From Pseudonocardia sp. N23 (GTDB lineage Bacteria; Actinomycetota; Actinomycetes; Mycobacteriales; Pseudonocardiaceae), in NCBI RefSeq assembly GCF_002583555.1, contig NZ_BEGX01000002.1, forward strand, positions 124,001-188,000: a DNA stretch of 64,000 nucleotides. Direction: 5' to 3'. A program made the position numbers and the translations under genes. How positions within the stretch are numbered: the first letter of the stretch is position 1; the number at the start of each line of letters is the position of its first letter. The notes under the pieces were generated by a model. That model was not told the DNA's origin. It saw nothing but the letters and a program-made list of their open reading frames with translations, and did not search any database. Below, piece by piece: positions 55,665 through 64,000 of this stretch.

Positions 55665-57128
55665 ATGTCCGGTGAGGTGCTGACCGCTGAGCAGCTCGGC
55701 CACCTGCGGCACTGGGACAACCTGTCCCGGCGTCTGCCCAACGACTGGTCGCAGATGCAGGGCAAGGGCGTGAGCCAGGACGACTTCGGCGGCTACCGTT
55801 TCCAGCTCGCCTACATGGTCTACGGGCTCGCGATCACCCACCGGCACCGCCTGCCCGCCGCCCCCGGCATGTTCGCACCGACGATCCGGCGGTTGATCGA
55901 CAAGCTGCTCATGCCGGAGGTCTGGCTCTACTGGCGGGACGTCTCCCGCGGCGGGTCCGTGTTCAACGCCCATCTCTCCGGCCGTCTCGGCGAGGAATGG
56001 GATCCGGTCGTCCGCGACAACATCATGTACTCCGCGTACGTGCAGTCGTGCGCGGCGATGCACGACGCGATGTTCGACTCCGACCACTACGCCGAACCGG
56101 GATCGCTCACGTTCCGCCACTGGTCGTTCTTCTGGGGTGGTGAGGAGAAGCGGTTCGCCTACGACCGGGAGTCGCTGACCGAGCACCTGTACTGGCTCAT
56201 GGTCGAGACCGGTTATCTCGGAGTTGCCTGCGAGCCGAACTGCGTGTTCCAGATCTGCAACCAGCCCGCGATCATCGGGTTCCGGCTGCACGACCGGATC
56301 ACCGGTGGCAGCCGCGCCGACGAGGTCGTCGCAGGCTACGAGCGTGCGTGGGCCGACTTCGGGAGGCTCGACGCGTCGGGCCACTACAACATGATGGTGA
56401 CCGAGGACAGCCGTGTGGTGCGCCCCAACGAACGGCCCTCGCCGTGGGTGGACGCGTGGTGTGGCGCGCTGATGAACACCTGGAACCGCGACTTCGTCCG
56501 CCGGCACTACCACCGCCAGGTGGCCGACTTCCTCGAGACCGGCCCCGGCGGCACCCTGTCGGTGCCGTCGGCGCCTGCCCGCCACGTCATGGGCCAGGAG
56601 GTCGTGTCCGACACGTGCGACCTCGGCTGGGTTGCCGCGTGGGCATCGGAGATGGGCGACGAGCAGACCCTCGCGGGCCTGCTGGCGCACGCCGACACCT
56701 GGATGTCCCCGACGTGGTTCGACGGCGGCCTCTACTACCCGCGCAACGACACCCACACCGACGCCGACGGCAGGCGCACCGAGATCGAGCCGATGTCGGG
56801 AAACGTCCTGCTCGGCTACGCCCGCCTCAACGTCGCCGACGGGCTCCGCGGGGTGTACCAGGACCAGTGGCCCGAGGGGCACTTCGAGGCGCCCCGCCTG
56901 GAGGTCGTCGACCGTGACATCGAGGTCAGCCGCGCCGAGGTCGTCGACGGCGTGCTGCACGCGAGGCTGCGCCGCGACCGCACTGTTCCCGGCGACGGGA
57001 CCGTCACGCTGGCCGGGTTGCCGACCTCAGCCCGCCTGCGGCTCGGCGGCACCGAGCTGACCGTCCGCGACGGGCTCGTCGTCGACGTGCCGGAAGGGCA
57101 CGCGGTCGACCTGGTGGCCGCGCCGTGA
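55665..57128 (+). CDS. Linalool dehydratase/isomerase (LDI)-like protein
   Basis: 487 residues. RHWDNLSRRLPNDW near 15-28, FQLAYMVYGLAI near 46-57, PEVWLYWRD near 84-92, AAMHDAMF with His133, and the block GVACEPNCVFQICNQ with Cys189, Cys193 and Cys198. Cys189 and Cys198 are nine apart, as are the catalytic cysteines I recall for LinD (C171/C180). The last ~70 residues add a small beta-rich tail not needed for the toroid core. Linalool itself may not be the substrate. The stop overlaps the SCO gene (GTGA). SD: GGAGGGAGG. Confidence 0.85.
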   Translation: MSGEVLTAEQLGHLRHWDNLSRRLPNDWSQMQGKGVSQDDFGGYRFQLAYMVYGLAITHRHRLPAAPGMFAPTIRRLIDKLLMPEVWLYWRDVSRGGSVFNAHLSGRLGEEWDPVVRDNIMYSAYVQSCAAMHDAMFDSDHYAEPGSLTFRHWSFFWGGEEKRFAYDRESLTEHLYWLMVETGYLGVACEPNCVFQICNQPAIIGFRLHDRITGGSRADEVVAGYERAWADFGRLDASGHYNMMVTEDSRVVRPNERPSPWVDAWCGALMNTWNRDFVRRHYHRQVADFLETGPGGTLSVPSAPARHVMGQEVVSDTCDLGWVAAWASEMGDEQTLAGLLAHADTWMSPTWFDGGLYYPRNDTHTDADGRRTEIEPMSGNVLLGYARLNVADGLRGVYQDQWPEGHFEAPRLEVVDRDIEVSRAEVVDGVLHARLRRDRTVPGDGTVTLAGLPTSARLRLGGTELTVRDGLVVDVPEGHAVDLVAAP

Positions 57129-57610
57129 CCGCCCCGCCCATCCGGGCGCGCTACTGCCTCGTCGACCACCACGGGACCCCGGTCACCGAGGCTTCCTACG
57201 CGAGCCGCTGGCAGCTGGTGCAGTTCGGGTTCACCTCGTGCAAGGTCGTGTGCCCCCGCGCCCTGGCCAAGCTCGACGACGCGCTCGACCGCCTCGGTAC
57301 CGACGCCGCCGCGGTGGTGCCGCTCTACGTCACCGTCGACCCCGAGCGGGACACCCCGCAACGGCTGAAGGCTCATCTGGACGCGACGCATCCCCGCTTC
57401 ACCGGTCTGACCGGCACGGCCGCACAGACCGAGGCGGCCGCGGACGCCTTCCGGGTCTTCACCCGCCGCCGTGACACTCCCGACGGCTACGACGTGCAGC
57501 ACACCGCGATCACGTACCTGCTGGACCCTTCCGGCTCACCCGCGCGGCACTGGCCCGACACCCACGACGCGGAACGGATCGCCGCCGACCTGACCGCGCT
57601 GCTGCGCTGA
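57125..57610 (+). CDS. SCO1/SenC family protein, no membrane anchor
   Basis: 161 residues, thioredoxin fold. FTSCKVVCPRAL near 38-49 is the CxxxCP copper/redox motif, and the distal His is in DVQHTAITYLLD near 126-137. Typical SCO proteins are exported and deliver copper to cytochrome oxidase; this one lacks a signal or anchor, so it is probably cytoplasmic, perhaps a thiol-redox partner of the cysteine-dependent LDI-like enzyme with which it is translationally coupled. Confidence 0.88.
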   Translation: MTAPPIRARYCLVDHHGTPVTEASYASRWQLVQFGFTSCKVVCPRALAKLDDALDRLGTDAAAVVPLYVTVDPERDTPQRLKAHLDATHPRFTGLTGTAAQTEAAADAFRVFTRRRDTPDGYDVQHTAITYLLDPSGSPARHWPDTHDAERIAADLTALLR

Positions 57611-57740
57611 CCGGCCGCACCGGGCGTTCGCCAATCGTCAACGGCCGGTTCCCGGATCGCCGCGACCTCGGCTCGCCACCCTCATAACGTCTGTCACCCG
57701 GCTGGTGCCGCCGGCACCGGCGGAAGGAGAGGAACTCATC

Positions 57741-58118
57741 GTGACCACCGCCGTCGCCACGTCTCCCGAAGACCTGGCTGCTCTGTTCGTCCGTCATTTC
57801 ACCGAGGGCGACCTCGACGCCCTCGCCGCCCTCTACACCGACGACGCGATCTTCGTCGTGGCCCCGGGGACCCCTGTCCAGGGCCGTGCCGCCATCAGCG
57901 CGGCCCTCGGTCAGATGCGTGCGGCCGGTGCGTCGATCGCGCTCGAGCTGCGCCGCGTGCACGTCGCGGGCGACACCGCCGTGCTGTCCAACACCGCGAC
58001 CGTCAGCGGCATCACCCCCGACGGAAGCGACGTCGTGGCGCCCACCACCGAGGTCATGCGCCGTGAGGGCGACGGCTCGTGGCGCTATGTCCTCGACGAC
58101 CCGTTCTTCTCCGCGTGA
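57741..58118 (+). CDS. SnoaL/NTF2-like protein
   Basis: 125 residues, NTF2-like cone fold: FVRHFTEGDLDALAALYTDDAIFVVAPGTPVQGRAAI and the C-terminal WRYVLDDPFF. GTG at 57741 is chosen over upstream starts because GGAGAGG lies just before. Members bind or isomerise small molecules; its role here is probably with the neighbouring enzymes. Its stop overlaps the amidohydrolase GTG (GTGA). Confidence 0.88.
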   Translation: MTTAVATSPEDLAALFVRHFTEGDLDALAALYTDDAIFVVAPGTPVQGRAAISAALGQMRAAGASIALELRRVHVAGDTAVLSNTATVSGITPDGSDVVAPTTEVMRREGDGSWRYVLDDPFFSA

Positions 58119-60058
58119 CCTCCGCGGCCGCGGCCCGCACGCCGCACCCCGACACCTGCTCCTGCCACGCGGACCCCGAGCGGTTCGTCGCGATGGTGGC
58201 CGAGTTCGACCGCGCGCGCCGCGCCGCAGCGGGTCTGCACTGGACCGAGCCCGCACCGATCACCCACCCCCTCCAGTGGAGCTGCTCGGCGCAACTCTCC
58301 CACCCCGTCGTGCTGCAGGTGTTCGACGAGGCAGCCGCCGGGAGCGCGGTGGACACCCCAGCCGACGCCGTGACCGCCGCTGTCGCGGGCGCCGTGTCCG
58401 CCGACCTCGGCCGTTCCCCGGCAACGGCCGGACGGCCCCGTCCCGAGCGATTCGACGGGACGACCGTCATCAGCGGGGGCCGGGTGTTCACCGGCGACGG
58501 TGATGCACCGTGGGCCGAGGCGGTGGCCTTCGAGGGTGGACGGATCGTCGCTGTCGGAACCACGTCCGCCATGCACGCGCAGTTCCCCGGAGCGCGCGTC
58601 GTCGACGTCGGGGGCAGGCTCGTCGTGCCCGGCCTCAACGACGCCCACATGCACCACACCCCCGATCCCGCCGGGGTGCGGCTCCCCACCGATGCCGAGG
58701 TCGACCCGACCCGCGAGGCGCTGCTCGCCGCGATCGGCCAAGCGGTCGCCGCGACCCCGCCCGGCACGTGGCTGTTCGGCACGATGGGCATGTCGCTGAT
58801 CACGGACGAGAGCCTCGACCGCACGGTGCTCGACCGGACGGCACCCGACCATCCGGTCATCCTGCTCGGGATGACCAACCACACCAACGTCCTCAACTCG
58901 GCGGCGCTGACGCGGCTCGGGATCGACGCCACCGAACCGGTCGAGCTGGGCGGTTCGCTGGAGCGGGACGCCGGCGGACGACCCAACGGCCGGATCCACG
59001 AGTACGCCCAGTGGCGCCCCCAGAGGACCTTCGCGGCGATGGCCACGACGGAGGAGGGGGCCGCGTCGGTCCGTGCGCTGTCGGACGAGTGCCTGCGCTA
59101 CGGCGTCACGACGATCCAGAACATGTCGTGGACCCCGCCGCTGCGCTATCTCGAGATGGCAGCCGCGGCCGACGTGCCGCTCCGGATCCGCGTGATCGAC
59201 TTTCCCGCGACCGGGGCCGGCGGTCGCTTCCCGACCCCACCGCTGTCCGACCGTGCCGCCGCGGCGGCACCTGGCGCGGGCCGTCTGGAATGGTCGGGCC
59301 GCAAGTGGATCCTCGACGGCACACCTGTCGAGGCGGCGGCATGGATGGACTACCCGGGCCGCGAGGGGCGGGGCGTCCAGAACTTCCCGGCCACCGAGGT
59401 CGACGGGATGCTGGCCGACTCGGTCTCGGACACCGACCAGCTGCTGCTGCACGCGATCGGGACCGACGCGGTCGAGATCGTCGTCGACGCGCTCGACCGC
59501 AGCCCCGACGCCGGCTGGGGTGATCGGCACCTGCGCATCGAGCACGCCGACGGCGCCACTCCCGAACAGATCGCACGCCTGCGCGGGCACGGCGCGATGA
59601 TCGTCCAGAACCCGTGTCACTTCCTGCTCACCGACATGTACACGCTGCGCTTCGGCGCGGAGCACGGGTACTCGTCGTTCCGGTCCCTGTTCGACGCGGG
59701 GATCGGGGTCGGGATCGGATCGGACGGACCGCTCAACCCGTACCTCGGAATGCTGGCGGCCGTGCTGCACCCGACGCGGCCTGCTGAGTCGGTCGACGTC
59801 GCGACGGTGCTGGCCGCGTACACGGCCGGTTCGGCGACGGCGGAGGGCGCCGAGAATGAGAAGGGCCGACTCTCGCCCGGCTACGTCGCCGACCTCGCCG
59901 TGCTGTCCCAGGACCTCTTCGCCATCGCCCCGGAGCTGTTGCCGGCCACGCGGAGCGTGCTCACGGTGATCGAGGGGCAGATCGAGTGGGACGCGCTCGG
60001 CGACGAGGCGCTCCGTTCCCCGGCCGCCGGGGGTCAGGCGGGCACGGCCGGTACGTGA
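58115..60058 (+). CDS. Amidohydrolase 3 (YtcJ-like) metal-dependent hydrolase
   Basis: 647 residues. A ~110-residue N-terminal extension (CSCHADPERFVAMVAEF) precedes the amidohydrolase part. The metal-site motif VPGLNDAHMHH near 182-192 and the later His/Asp sites (RIEHADG, GIGSDGPL) fit the amidohydrolase-3 group, which hydrolyses N-formyl or cyclic amide substrates. Coupled to the SnoaL-like gene. Last gene of the cassette; the 3' end overlaps the convergent AraC gene by 25 bp. Confidence 0.88.
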   Translation: MTSAAAARTPHPDTCSCHADPERFVAMVAEFDRARRAAAGLHWTEPAPITHPLQWSCSAQLSHPVVLQVFDEAAAGSAVDTPADAVTAAVAGAVSADLGRSPATAGRPRPERFDGTTVISGGRVFTGDGDAPWAEAVAFEGGRIVAVGTTSAMHAQFPGARVVDVGGRLVVPGLNDAHMHHTPDPAGVRLPTDAEVDPTREALLAAIGQAVAATPPGTWLFGTMGMSLITDESLDRTVLDRTAPDHPVILLGMTNHTNVLNSAALTRLGIDATEPVELGGSLERDAGGRPNGRIHEYAQWRPQRTFAAMATTEEGAASVRALSDECLRYGVTTIQNMSWTPPLRYLEMAAAADVPLRIRVIDFPATGAGGRFPTPPLSDRAAAAAPGAGRLEWSGRKWILDGTPVEAAAWMDYPGREGRGVQNFPATEVDGMLADSVSDTDQLLLHAIGTDAVEIVVDALDRSPDAGWGDRHLRIEHADGATPEQIARLRGHGAMIVQNPCHFLLTDMYTLRFGAEHGYSSFRSLFDAGIGVGIGSDGPLNPYLGMLAAVLHPTRPAESVDVATVLAAYTAGSATAEGAENEKGRLSPGYVADLAVLSQDLFAIAPELLPATRSVLTVIEGQIEWDALGDEALRSPAAGGQAGTAGT

Positions 60059-60978
60059 CCGGGTCGCGCCCACGTCCCGGGCGCGACCCCGTACCTGCGG
60101 CGGAACGCCCTCGCGAACGTGGTGGCGTCGGCGAAACCGCATCGCGCAGCGACAGCGGCCACCGTCGGGCGGGGCCCACGTTCGAGCAGACGTACCGCCC
60201 GGCGGAGCCGCTCGTCGCGCACGAACGTGGCAGGCGGCGGCTGTCCGGCCTCGGCGAACACCCGCGTGACGTAGCGGCCCGACACCCCGAACCGCCGGGC
60301 GATGGTGTCCACCGACATCCCGGGGTCGGCGAGGTTGTCGAGGACGAAGCGCTGCATCGTCATCGCGAACGCGACCGCGCCCGCCGGGGCGACCTCCGGC
60401 CCGGTGAGGGAACCGAGCAGTGCGTCGAGCATCTCCAGGACGGCCGAGGACATCCTGCCCGCGGTCAGCGGGTCGAGATCCTCGACGGTGTCGTCGAGCG
60501 TGCCGGCGGTCGCGGCGAGCACTCTCAGCGCCGGGGTGGACGATGGGATGGTCCGCGCGAGCAGCGCGGACACGACCGGCATACCGACCCCGACGCAGGC
60601 GCTGGGGACCTGGATGGTCAGGCAGGACGTCGCCGCTTCGCACTCGAGCAGCAGCCTGCCCGTGCTGCGGTAGAGCACCGCCTCGCCGGGCAGCGCGCGC
60701 GCCGCCCGGCCCTCCTGGGCGACCCTGAACGATCCGGTGCGCTGGATCGAGAGGAACAACGTGTCCGGCGTGTCCTCCGTGACCCTGCCTGATCGGGTCA
60801 TCCGGCAGGGTCGCGCGGCGATCCGGGCCAGGCCGACGCGCTGGTCGAGACCGTGGCCGACGATCTCGCCATGGAACCCCTCGTGCGCGGTGGGCGACCG
60901 CTGGACCCGGAGCGGGACGAAGCTGCTCTCCGCGATCGAGCTCCACTCGTCGAGGGAGGAGGCGGCCGCGGAGAACAT
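60034..60978 (-). CDS. AraC-family transcriptional regulator
   Basis: 314 residues. N-terminal cupin-type ligand-binding domain (about 25-190) and C-terminal double HTH (about 210-305: MSVDTIARRFGVSGRYVTRVF and VAAVAARCGFADATTFARAFRRRYG). Likely regulator of the adjacent cassette. The ATG has no SD; TAGCAT lies exactly 6 bp upstream, a textbook leaderless -10 arrangement. Confidence 0.93.
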   Translation of the reverse strand: MFSAAASSLDEWSSIAESSFVPLRVQRSPTAHEGFHGEIVGHGLDQRVGLARIAARPCRMTRSGRVTEDTPDTLFLSIQRTGSFRVAQEGRAARALPGEAVLYRSTGRLLLECEAATSCLTIQVPSACVGVGMPVVSALLARTIPSSTPALRVLAATAGTLDDTVEDLDPLTAGRMSSAVLEMLDALLGSLTGPEVAPAGAVAFAMTMQRFVLDNLADPGMSVDTIARRFGVSGRYVTRVFAEAGQPPPATFVRDERLRRAVRLLERGPRPTVAAVAARCGFADATTFARAFRRRYGVAPGTWARPGHVPAVPA

Positions 60979-60984
60979 GCTGCG

Positions 60985-60990
60985 ATGCTA
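60985..60990 (-). promoter_or_regulatory. Leaderless -10 element of the AraC gene
   Basis: TAGCAT (minus strand), 6 bp before the ATG at 60978. It fits TANNNT and is the clearest leaderless promoter in the window. Confidence 0.6.
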
Positions 60991-60998
60991 TTCCGGAC

Positions 60999-61667
60999 TC
61001 AGTCGTCCCAGCGGGACGCACCGAGGATTTCGGTGAGCCCGGGGACGGGGGCGCCGGGCGCCAGGTACTCCACGGAGGAGTGGGTGAAGGTGAACGGCAC
61101 GAACTTCGCCGGGTTCGCCGTCACCTGCTGCAGCGCAGCGGTCATGAGCTCCCGGGCGCAGCCGAGGCGCGGGAGGAACTTGTGCGTCGTCTCGACGATC
61201 TCGTCGTCGAGCTGCTCGGCGCCGAGGCCGAAGATGTCGGCGGCGATGCCCATCTGGGTCAGGCCGACGACGGTGCCCTTGCGGGCGGCGAGCTGGCCCG
61301 AGGTGTGCAGGGCGACGGCGTCCCACACGGTCTCGACGTCGCGGTCGGAGAAGCCGTGCTCACGCATGAACGTCGCGGCCCGGTCGGCTCCGTCGAGCTC
61401 GAAGCGCTGCGACCCGTTGGCCTCGTCGGTCAGCCCGATGTCGTGCAGCACCGTCGCGAGGAAATGGATCTCGGGGTCGTAGTCGCGCCCCGGCTGCAGG
61501 CCGTTGCGCTCGCCGAGTAGCCGACCGTAGAGGTAGCTGCGCACGCTGTGGTTGACGAGGTAGTCGCGCTCGTGGGCGCAGATGAACTCGACGGCGGCGT
61601 GGGCGGCCGCGGTGTCGGGGAGCGCGTCGAAGTGTCCGAGCGCCGAGTGGACGTCCTGGGCAGTCAT
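60999..61667 (-). CDS. HD-domain hydrolase (cyanamide hydratase-like)
   Basis: 222 residues. HD motif in LATVLHDIGLTDEANG (His/Asp near 75), preceding RSYLYGRLLGERNG, and DAVALHTSG further on are typical of the HD hydrolases related to cyanamide hydratase. AAGGGAA precedes the ATG. 231 bp downstream of the fumarylacetoacetase gene, after a repeat region. Confidence 0.88.
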   Translation of the reverse strand: MTAQDVHSALGHFDALPDTAAAHAAVEFICAHERDYLVNHSVRSYLYGRLLGERNGLQPGRDYDPEIHFLATVLHDIGLTDEANGSQRFELDGADRAATFMREHGFSDRDVETVWDAVALHTSGQLAARKGTVVGLTQMGIAADIFGLGAEQLDDEIVETTHKFLPRLGCARELMTAALQQVTANPAKFVPFTFTHSSVEYLAPGAPVPGLTEILGASRWDD

Positions 61668-61822
61668 GGGAGTTTCCCTTCTCGGGTACCACCGGGGAGG
61701 AACGGGCCTCCCCGTACGCGGGCGACGCTAGGAGCGCGCCGCGGCCGCGACGCGACGATTCGGGACGCGACGGGCGACGATTCGCGCGCCGGCGCGGGCC
61801 GGCGACGGACGGGCCCGTCACC

Positions 61823-61903
61823 GGAGCACCGACGGAGGGGTCCGTCACCGGAGCACCGACGGAGGGGTCCGTCACCGAAGCACCGACGGAGGGGTCCGTC
61901 ACC
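61823..61903. repeat. Three 27-bp tandem repeats at the end of fumarylacetoacetase gene
   Basis: Units at 61823-61849, 61850-61876 and 61877-61903, one base change in the third (GGAGC to GAAGC), with a partial copy before. The core CACCGACGGAGGGG is shared. The fumarylacetoacetase stop lies in the last unit. Confidence 0.85.
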
Positions 61904-63083
61904 GGGCCGCCCGGACGGTGCCGACGACCTCGCCGAACCCGATGCGGGTGCCGTCCGGGCCCGGTGCCGACGCCGTGAGGGCGACCTCGTCACCGTCGAG
62001 CAGGAACGTACGCTCGACACCCTTCACCGTGAGTGGCTCGCGCCCGCCCCACGTCAGCTCGATGAACGCCCCCCGCTGCGCACGCTCCGGGCCGGAGACG
62101 GTCCCCGAGGCGAAGAGGTCCCCGGTCCGGGCCGTCGCCCCGTTGACGGTCATGTGCGCCAGCATCTGCCCCGGTGACCAGTACATCTCCCGGTACGGCG
62201 GGCGGGACACCTCCTCGCCGTTCCACTCGACGAGGATGTCCACGTCGAGGCCGTGGTCGTCGCGGCCTCGCAGGTACTCCAACGGCTCCGGTGACTGTCC
62301 GGGCAGGGGCACCCGCGCGCTCTCCAGCGCCGCGAGCGGCACCACCCACGCCGAGATCGACGTCGCGAAGCTCTTGCCCAGGTGCGGGCCCAGCGGGACG
62401 TACTCCCAGGCCTGGATGTCGCGGGCCGACCAGTCGTTGACCAGCACCGCCCCGAACACGTGCGCGGCGACGTCGTCGACGGCGATCCGTGAGCCGGGCT
62501 CCGAACCGATGCCGACGACGAACCCCAGCTCGGCCTCGATGTCCAGTCGCCTGCTCGGCCCGAAGGTGGGCGCGTCCTCGTCGGGGGCCTTGCGCTGACC
62601 GCACGGCCGCACGATGTCGGTGCCGGAGACCACGACCGTGCCGGCGCGGCCGTGGTAGCCGACGGGCAGATGACGCCAGTTCGGCAGCAGCGGCTCGGCG
62701 TCGGGCCGGAAGAGCCGCCCGAGGTTCGACGCGTGGTGCTCGGAGGCGTAGAAGTCCACGTAGTCGGCGACCTCGATCGGCAGGTGCAGGCGGACCGCCG
62801 AGACCGGGTGCACCGCCTCGTGGGGGACGTCGGCGGTCAGGGCGTCGTGGACCCGCTGCCGGACCGCGGCCCACCGGTCCGGCCCCTGGGCCATGAACGC
62901 GTTGAGCGAGGACGCGGCGAACGCCTCGTCGCCGTCGGAGCCGGTGAGCACCACGGAGAGGTCGACGACGGTGTCACCGGCCCGGACACCGACCCGCGGC
63001 GCACCGCCGCCGACGGAGAACACCCCGTAGGGCAGGTTGTGGAGACCGAACGGGGAGCGGTCGGGAATCTCGACGCGGGTCAC
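61899..63083 (-). CDS. fahA: Fumarylacetoacetase
   Basis: 394 residues. N-terminal FAH domain (SPFGLHNLPYGVFS) and C-terminal catalytic domain with YVDFYASEHHASNLGRLFRP, LDIEAELGFVVG, NDWSARDIQAWEYVPLGPHLGKS and MYWSPGQMLAHMTVNG, covering the metal and catalytic residues. Cleaves fumarylacetoacetate to fumarate and acetoacetate in tyrosine/homogentisate breakdown. GTG start overlaps the upstream gene's stop. No homogentisate dioxygenase is in the window. Confidence 0.95.
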   Translation of the reverse strand: MTRVEIPDRSPFGLHNLPYGVFSVGGGAPRVGVRAGDTVVDLSVVLTGSDGDEAFAASSLNAFMAQGPDRWAAVRQRVHDALTADVPHEAVHPVSAVRLHLPIEVADYVDFYASEHHASNLGRLFRPDAEPLLPNWRHLPVGYHGRAGTVVVSGTDIVRPCGQRKAPDEDAPTFGPSRRLDIEAELGFVVGIGSEPGSRIAVDDVAAHVFGAVLVNDWSARDIQAWEYVPLGPHLGKSFATSISAWVVPLAALESARVPLPGQSPEPLEYLRGRDDHGLDVDILVEWNGEEVSRPPYREMYWSPGQMLAHMTVNGATARTGDLFASGTVSGPERAQRGAFIELTWGGREPLTVKGVERTFLLDGDEVALTASAPGPDGTRIGFGEVVGTVRAAR

Positions 63084-63982
63084 GACGGGTCTCCTCCGGC
63101 GGTGTCGGTGACGACCACGCCCAGCTCGATCAGCTCGGTCAGCGGCTCGACCATGCTGCACGTCCCGAACGACGTGAACGTCGCTCGGACCGCCCGCACG
63201 CGGTCGTCGTCGAGCGCGGCAACCCTGGCTGCGACGTCGGCCGGGTCACGTTCGGCGAGCAGGACCCGTGCGTCCTGCTCGGTCCCGCCCGCGACCAGTG
63301 CCTCGGTGGCGAGCAGCAGGTTGAGGAAGCCGTGTTGCTCGAACCCGGTGTGCGGGTCGGTGTTGCGCACGGCGTGGTGCAGGCCGGCGGTTGCCTTGAA
63401 CGCGACGCCGGCGCCCACCGCGTCGGCGATGGCCGCGGCGAGCTCGGCGTCGTCGGGGTACAGGTCGGCGCGGACGCCGCCGGTGCGGAACTTCGCCCGG
63501 TACCGGCCGGTGAGTCCGTCGAGGAGGGCGTCGCGGCGGGAGTCGCGCGGTACCTCGACGTAGATCTCCGGGACATGCGGAGGACCGAGGCCTGCGAGGG
63601 CGGCGGCGAGGGCGTCCAGGAACTGCGCGGCACCGGTTCCGGCGGGGACGGCGACCTCGACCGCGGTCGGCCGTACCGGCAGTCGTGCGCACGCCGAGAG
63701 GACGTCCGGGATGCCCGCCGGGCCGCGGGGCACGGTCACCGCCAGCCGCAACGGCACCCCGCCGGGCGCCGGTAGCGAAGCGAGGTCCGGCAGTGCGGCG
63801 TCGGCGAGGACCAGCGGGCCTGCGAGGTCCGCCCACCAGTGTTCGTGCCGTTCCCGATGTGCGCGAACGGCATCAGGCAACGGGGCGAGCCCGGGAGGGA
63901 AGACCGCGGCGTCGTCGCACAGCTGCGCGACGACGGGTGGGACGACGCCCGTCCCCGGAATGCCCGCCACTGCCGCGGTCAC
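63080..63982 (-). CDS. Conserved hypothetical protein, operon partner of fumarylacetoacetase
   Basis: 300 residues. Opens with a Val/Ala-rich stretch, then DDAAVFPPGLAPLPDAVRAH; VAFKATAGLHHAVRN and GFLNLLLATEALV occur in the C-terminal half. I know no function; homologues are commonly found next to fumarylacetoacetase. Coupled to it by a GTGA overlap. GTG start at 63982 is taken from context; the true start could lie a little outside the window. Confidence 0.75.
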   Translation of the reverse strand: MTAAVAGIPGTGVVPPVVAQLCDDAAVFPPGLAPLPDAVRAHRERHEHWWADLAGPLVLADAALPDLASLPAPGGVPLRLAVTVPRGPAGIPDVLSACARLPVRPTAVEVAVPAGTGAAQFLDALAAALAGLGPPHVPEIYVEVPRDSRRDALLDGLTGRYRAKFRTGGVRADLYPDDAELAAAIADAVGAGVAFKATAGLHHAVRNTDPHTGFEQHGFLNLLLATEALVAGGTEQDARVLLAERDPADVAARVAALDDDRVRAVRATFTSFGTCSMVEPLTELIELGVVVTDTAGGDPS

Positions 63983-64000
63983 GAGTCCGGTCCCCGTCCC

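Overview
The window is very GC-rich, densely packed actinobacterial DNA. The bacterial proteasome activator, F420-type nitroreductase, Acg-type nitroreductases and an Rv1733c-type membrane protein point to an actinomycete of the Pseudonocardia type. The genus is an inference from gene content and base composition only.

The first ~54 kb reads as a dormancy/hypoxia island. It holds eight universal stress protein (USP) genes, three complete CBS-domain genes plus one frameshifted one and one fragment, three Acg-family nitroreductase-like genes, a deazaflavin nitroreductase, two Hsp20 chaperones, two P-type ATPases (one with a C-terminal hemerythrin domain), a slipin, a DUF1918 protein, an Rv1733c-like membrane protein, an Rv0079-like ribosome-hibernation factor and a DosS/DosT-type two-GAF histidine kinase. 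Many of these families belong to the Mycobacterium tuberculosis DosR regulon. Perfect 14-bp palindromes of the form GGGAC-N4-GTCCC, which match the core of the DosR box, occur at 10037, 17344, 42934, 50397 and 53639. Each lies upstream of one of these genes. Related imperfect sites lie in front of others. No DosR/DevR response regulator is encoded here, so the kinase partner must be elsewhere.

Layout: 1-4.8 kb, DoxX-like protein and a USP, then a leftward CBS-USP-USP-CBS operon; 5-8.4 kb, a P2-type cation ATPase and a SHOCT/DUF4389 pair; 10-14.6 kb, slipin, three USPs and an Acg protein; 14.6-21.5 kb, a GH65 phosphorylase, a DUF1918-Bpa-DUF2267 group and PEP synthase; 21.7-27.3 kb, a SulP remnant, the hemerythrin ATPase, and a fused acyltransferase-hydrolase with a flavodoxin; 27.4-36 kb, carbon metabolism (phosphate acetyltransferase, acyl-CoA synthetase, pyruvate dehydrogenase E1alpha/E1beta/E2); 36-53.6 kb, the kinase, nitroreductases, a lipid flippase-like protein, CBS proteins, cold shock protein, desaturase, hibernation factor, Hsp20 and USP.

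From ~53.8 kb the character changes: an AmiC-like ligand-binding protein, a decayed alpha/beta hydrolase, and a tight cassette of linalool dehydratase/isomerase-like protein, SCO-family protein, SnoaL-like protein and amidohydrolase. These are followed by an AraC regulator, an HD hydrolase and a fumarylacetoacetase operon. This part looks catabolic rather than dormancy-related.

The first region would let a cell that loses its electron acceptor reroute pyruvate and acetyl-CoA, protect proteins and ribosomes, dispose of electrons through flavin enzymes and sense adenylates through USP/CBS proteins. Three genes share an identical promoter geometry suggesting leaderless transcripts controlled by a DosR-like box (see findings). 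No rRNA, tRNA, CRISPR array or intact insertion sequence was seen.
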